Assembly: GCA_963783505.1 (NCBI GenBank)
Contig: CAWAOP010000056.1
Location: forward strand, 124,001-188,000
From: BOG-224 sp963783505
GTDB taxonomy: Bacteria; Acidobacteriota; Terriglobia; Bryobacterales; Bryobacteraceae
Direction: 5' to 3'
Length of the DNA: 64,000 bases
How positions within the stretch are numbered: position 1 is the stretch's first letter; each line of letters starts with the position of its first letter. The notes beneath the pieces were generated by a model. It did no database searches, was not told the DNA's origin, and saw only the letters and a program-made list of their open reading frames with translations. This document shows, one piece after another, positions 60,955-64,000 of this stretch. The translations under genes were made by a program, and so were the position numbers.

Positions 60955-61809
60955 TTACCTGGCGTTTGGACCTGCCGGCTGGCCTTCGGCGATCTGCCGC
61001 AGATAGCGCTCGGCCGCTTCGCGTTGCTGCTGAACGGTCGGGCTGGTAACCGGAAGGGTCAACGAATTCGCCCAGGAACCGTACATCGCGTTCGGCAGGA
61101 CGATCCACTTCGTCCCCCAGCGGTCCGCATACTTCGCGGCCAGTTCCTTCCGGTGCGCCACCGTGTCCGCCGCGCCGGAAACAAAGTCGCCGAAATCGTC
61201 GCCGAAGAGCAGCAGGATTCTGTAACGCTTGGCGATTTCCATCCGCCGCGTGCCCTTGTCGGAAGTCCAGTCGGGCTTCTCGCCCCTGCAATAAAGGGTC
61301 TCTACCTTCGAGTCGAGCGGGAACCCGTCGCGCCGCAAGTTGGTCCGCGTGGCGTCCTTGAGATCCGCGTCCCGGTTGGTCACATAGAAAACTGTCACCC
61401 CGCGGGAATGCGCATAGGCCGCGAACGGGAGCGCTCCGGGAAGCGCCGCCGCCCGCGCCTCATTCACCCATGACTTCCACGCATCGTCCTTGCTCTGCGC
61501 GCCCGGCAACGCCTGCCGCGCCTCGTACGGCGAGTTGTCGAGGATGGTCTCATCGAGATCCATGACGATGGCCGGAGGCAAGGAACGAAACGCCTTCCCC
61601 TCCTGCTCTACAGCGGCGGTCCAGTTGCGGTCTCCGATCGCACGGTCCAGGTCCGATCGCGCCAGCGTGTACGCTTGGATTAGCGACGCGTTGTGTTCCA
61701 CGGCCGTACCGGCCCACAAAACGCTCGAAACAATATCCTGCGCGCAGGCGGCGCCGGTCAGCAAACATAAGAAGGCGGGAATCGCCAAGACGGCCCTTAT
61801 CCGTTTCAC
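60955..61809 (-). CDS. Secreted HAD-type acid phosphatase (class B / lipoprotein e(P4) group)
   Basis: The 284-residue protein has a signal peptide (IPAFLCLLTGAACA). The HAD motifs are AIVMDLDETILDN with the nucleophile Asp, FYVTNRD (Thr), and LFGDDFGDF with the metal-binding Asp pair. The order and spacing match the e(P4)/class B phosphatases that release phosphate from nucleotides outside the cytoplasm. The start is GTG 61809, with GGAGG eight bases upstream. It lies 66 bp before the M28 gene in the same orientation, so both may be co-transcribed. Confidence 0.9.
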   Translation of the reverse strand: MKRIRAVLAIPAFLCLLTGAACAQDIVSSVLWAGTAVEHNASLIQAYTLARSDLDRAIGDRNWTAAVEQEGKAFRSLPPAIVMDLDETILDNSPYEARQALPGAQSKDDAWKSWVNEARAAALPGALPFAAYAHSRGVTVFYVTNRDADLKDATRTNLRRDGFPLDSKVETLYCRGEKPDWTSDKGTRRMEIAKRYRILLLFGDDFGDFVSGAADTVAHRKELAAKYADRWGTKWIVLPNAMYGSWANSLTLPVTSPTVQQQREAAERYLRQIAEGQPAGPNAR

Positions 61810-61896
61810 GGCATCATCCTCCGAAACAGCCTCATGTTAAAGGATAGTCGGTCATGCGCGCTTCGAATCGAATACGCCATTTGAGAAGATAGACGC

Positions 61897-62391
61897 GTGG
61901 CCTCATCCCGAGCCGAACGGAAGCGCGAGAAGGCGCTTTCCGAGAAGTATCCGCCCTCCCAGCCGTGCTCGTGCGACGTCTGCCTGCAGTACTGCATCCG
62001 GCCCGGCTGGTGGACCGTTAAGCAGGCCTCGGCCGCCGTGGATGCGGGCTACGCGAGCCGCATGATGCTGGAGGTCGCTCCCGAGCGGACCTTCGGCGTG
62101 TTATCGCCGGCGTTCCAGGGCTGCGATGGCGGGTTCGCGCTTCAGGAGCACGCCACGCGCGGGTGCACGTTTCTGAAAGACAAACTTTGCGAACTCCATC
62201 CAACGCCATTTCAGCCCCTGGAGTGCCGCTTCTGCCACCACGACCGAACGGGCCTCGGTCCCCAGTGCCATGCGGCGCTGGAAGAAGACTGGAAAACGCC
62301 TGCCGGCCGAGCGCTGGTCTCCCGGTGGTGCAGATTGACGGGACTCTGGGACGACTTGAGCCGCTACCGTCTGGAGAAGCTCAAGACCTGA
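61897..62391 (+). CDS. Cys-rich cytoplasmic protein of unknown function
   Basis: The 164-residue protein has a basic N-terminus and clustered cysteines: QPCSCDVCLQYC near residue 23-34, GCTFLKDKLCELHP near 88-102, and PLECRFCHHDR near 107-118. The layout suggests a metal or iron-sulfur site. It resembles the YkgJ-type zinc/iron-binding family in its C-x-x-C clusters followed by ELHP...P-x-x-CR, but I am not sure. The GTG start lies directly after the divergent phosphatase gene. It precedes an unknown gene by 30 bp. Confidence 0.65.
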   Translation: MASSRAERKREKALSEKYPPSQPCSCDVCLQYCIRPGWWTVKQASAAVDAGYASRMMLEVAPERTFGVLSPAFQGCDGGFALQEHATRGCTFLKDKLCELHPTPFQPLECRFCHHDRTGLGPQCHAALEEDWKTPAGRALVSRWCRLTGLWDDLSRYRLEKLKT

Positions 62392-62421
62392 GCATTGTGA
62401 TTCGCCGACTTTTGTGAAGCC

Positions 62422-63144
62422 ATGGAGTTTTCATCTCAACACAGCTCCGAAGAACCGATGCTGCTCAATCTCTTCAGGTCGTTCCTGTTTCCTAACGGCG
62501 ATGCCTCGGCGCGCGTCATGGAAGCCATACGCACCAAACAGAAGGGCCAGATGCGTGCATCGCCCGGGGCTCGCTGGATGCCGTTCGTTGCGGTCGAAAT
62601 CACCGACACGGGAACGAGCGCGTTTCGGTGGGAGGCTCGCATCGGCTCGGGCGCGTTCACTCGAACCTCGGTGACGGACGCCTACGAGCACGGCCATGGC
62701 CGCCTGGTGGTGAGCCTGGGAGGCCTGGTTCCGATCAAGAAATTGGTGGGGCCGGAGTTCGATATTGGAGAACTCCAACGTTATCTGGGCGCGATATGCT
62801 GGCTGGCGCCAGTCGCTTCGAATCACGAGTCGCTCGAATGGGAGGCCGCTGGTTCAGCTACCTTGCGAGTTCGCGACCGGCTTGGGCCGCGGGCCGCTTG
62901 GGTAGATTTTGAACTCGGGCCGGATGGCCGCCCCATCGCCTGCCGCGCCGAGCGGCCGCGCACGGCGGGTAACCGGTCCGTGATGACGCCTTGGTCGGCG
63001 CGCGCCTCCGGGTTCGAATTATGGGAAGGCTTCCGGGTGGCGAGGCGCCTGGAAGCCTCCTGGGAGTTGCCCGAAGGGACGTTCAATTACTACCGGTCCG
63101 ACGTCACGTCGTTTGAAGCTGTCCCGAGTTTGAGCGAGTCCTAA
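62422..63144 (+). CDS. DUF6544/DUF6920-like protein
   Basis: The 240-residue protein has no signal peptide. Its C-terminal third, MTPWSARASGFELWEGFRVA, then ASWELPEGTFNYYRSDVTSF, matches the pattern of DUF6544-type proteins, where a beta-rich domain ends in WHLPEG-F-YWR. The middle holds GRLVVSLGGLVPIKKLVGPE, an amphipathic strand pair. Function is unknown. Its end overlaps the end of the convergent membrane gene by 41 bp. ATG 62458 (MLLNLF) is an alternative start. Confidence 0.6.
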   Translation: MEFSSQHSSEEPMLLNLFRSFLFPNGDASARVMEAIRTKQKGQMRASPGARWMPFVAVEITDTGTSAFRWEARIGSGAFTRTSVTDAYEHGHGRLVVSLGGLVPIKKLVGPEFDIGELQRYLGAICWLAPVASNHESLEWEAAGSATLRVRDRLGPRAAWVDFELGPDGRPIACRAERPRTAGNRSVMTPWSARASGFELWEGFRVARRLEASWELPEGTFNYYRSDVTSFEAVPSLSES

Positions 63145-63496
63145 TTGTGTAGCCGAGCCACACCATGGGCGGGTAAACAATCATCAGGGCCAGGCTGAAC
63201 CAGTGCGGCACAATGCTCCACTCCATGGCCGCCGAAGCCACGCCCATCAACTCACCAAACGCCATGAGTCCGAGCATCGCCGTCCAGGCTTTTCCCCTGG
63301 CGATCCGTGCGCAGAGATAGCCGCCCAGGATCGTGAACAACGAGTCGGTGAACAAGCTTGCCCAAAAGTAATAAAGGGGCGGCAGCTTCATGGAATTGAA
63401 GCCTGGAATCAGCGCGGCGAATATCTGATCCGCCACCACCACCAGAACTCCGATAACCGCATACCCTGCCGCCACAGCCCCGATTGTGCGCCACAT
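63104..63496 (-). CDS. Small four-helix membrane protein, unknown
   Basis: The 130-residue protein has four hydrophobic segments (IGAVAAGYAVIGVLVVVADQ, PLYYFWASLFTDSLFTILGG, AWTAMLGLMAFGELMGVASA, WFSLALMIVYPPMVWLGYTI). GAGGAGGGG six bases before the ATG fixes the start at 63496. I recognise no family. The order and length suggest a compact helical bundle. It is convergent with the DUF6544-like gene. Confidence 0.7.
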   Translation of the reverse strand: MWRTIGAVAAGYAVIGVLVVVADQIFAALIPGFNSMKLPPLYYFWASLFTDSLFTILGGYLCARIARGKAWTAMLGLMAFGELMGVASAAMEWSIVPHWFSLALMIVYPPMVWLGYTIRTRSNSGQLQTT

Positions 63497-63636
63497 AAGC
63501 CCCTCCTCTATCGGGAGAGTATACACCATAGTGAGAGAAGTGCAATTAATAAAGTGACATGACAAAGTGAAATAGTGTAACCGCCCACCGTTCACGCGCG
63601 TTTACTGGGATAGTGGATCATGTGAGGCGGAATACT

Positions 63637-64000
63637 ATGCTCCGGCGGATTTTGATTCTCCCCGCGTCCCTCTTGCTTTTAGCCGCGGCCGATCAGCCGT
63701 GGAAAGACAAACAGGTTGCGGACTGGAACGAGGACGATACCAGGCTGATTCTTTCCGATTCGCCGTGGGCCAAAACTGTCGAGGCAACCCTAGACCGCTC
63801 CGCCAATCGCGGTCAGCGGCAGACGGGCCGCACGGGAGGGCTTGGCGGGCTGGGCGGCATTCTCGGCATTCCGGGCATTGGGGGCGTCGGCCGCTATCCC
63901 GGCGGCGGTTATCCGGGAGGGGGCTATCCAGGGGGAGGAAATCCGGGCGGCGGATACCCAGGCGGTACAACCTACCCTGGCGGCGGCTATCCGGGCGGTA
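63637..64000 (+). CDS. Secreted Gly/Pro/Tyr-rich protein, cut by the right edge
   Basis: The frame begins MLRRILILPASLLLLAAADQ, a signal peptide, then PWKDKQVADWNEDDTRLILS and DSPWAKTVEATLDRSANRG. This module is shared by secreted proteins of unknown function in similar genomes as far as I recall. From residue 67 the text becomes GGLGGLGGILGIPGIGGVG and then repeated YPGGG units (GGYPGGGYPGGGNPGGGYPG). GAGG about ten bases upstream supports the start. The C-terminus is missing. Confidence 0.7.
   Translation, partial: MLRRILILPASLLLLAAADQPWKDKQVADWNEDDTRLILSDSPWAKTVEATLDRSANRGQRQTGRTGGLGGLGGILGIPGIGGVGRYPGGGYPGGGYPGGGNPGGGYPGGTTYPGGGYPGG

Overview
The window looks like a chromosomal segment of a soil-type Acidobacteriota, most likely of the Bryobacterales/Solibacter kind. 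This is an inference from style, not from a marker gene. The signs are high G+C, a rich set of secreted glycoside hydrolases, Gly/Ala-rich inserts of the GGRGG type in secreted enzymes, a TMTC-like membrane TPR protein, NtrC-type signalling, and many short palindromic repeats between and inside genes.

Layout. 1-3.5 kb: a Fic protein cut by the left edge, an SRPBCC protein, and a translationally coupled sugar isomerase / Gfo-Idh-MocA oxidoreductase pair. 3.8-25.7 kb: a carbohydrate region with GH67 alpha-glucuronidase, GH16, two GH2 enzymes, a GH5-like enzyme and a GH54 arabinofuranosidase, interspersed with small unknown proteins, a membrane TPR protein and a lower-G+C glycan-type membrane gene with an in-frame stop. 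Nearly all enzymes lie on the minus strand and carry signal peptides, which fits extracellular or periplasmic attack on hemicellulose, beta-glucan and galactoside side chains. 25.9-32.6 kb: an acyltransferase, ribA, a heavily frameshifted LytS-like kinase, and a minus-strand exopolysaccharide export set (Wza-like, Wzz-like, BY-kinase). 33.2-37.6 kb: a membrane histidine kinase with PDZ, GAF and PAS regions overlapping an NtrC-family regulator. 37.6-46.6 kb: PH-domain protein, tRNA-Leu(UAG), aminotransferase, a 54-bp tandem repeat array, dprA, topA, hemerythrin, a cyclophilin lipoprotein, a truncated IS200-type transposase and a VapC toxin pair. 46.6-55.7 kb: carB/carA, two pseudopilins with a secretin, and smpB. 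55.8-64 kb: glcD, an IS630 element with intact ends and TA target duplication, an M28 peptidase, an acid phosphatase and several small or unknown genes. The last gene runs off the right edge.

Sequence quality matters. At least 19 reading-frame breaks are visible, also in genes expected to be essential or well conserved (topA, carB, dprA). Seventeen are net +1 insertions and two are -1. The simplest reading is residual insertion errors in the assembly, so most split genes are annotated here as single genes with a frameshift. The LytS-like gene, with eight breaks in about 0.8 kb, may be a real pseudogene.

Most unusual non-coding signals: an 82-83 bp element bounded by two TTGTGC-N6-GCACAA palindromes that occurs twice in inverted orientation; a palindromic repeat family that also occurs, in frame and in three 36-bp copies, inside carB; and a 4 x 54 bp hairpin array between two divergent genes.
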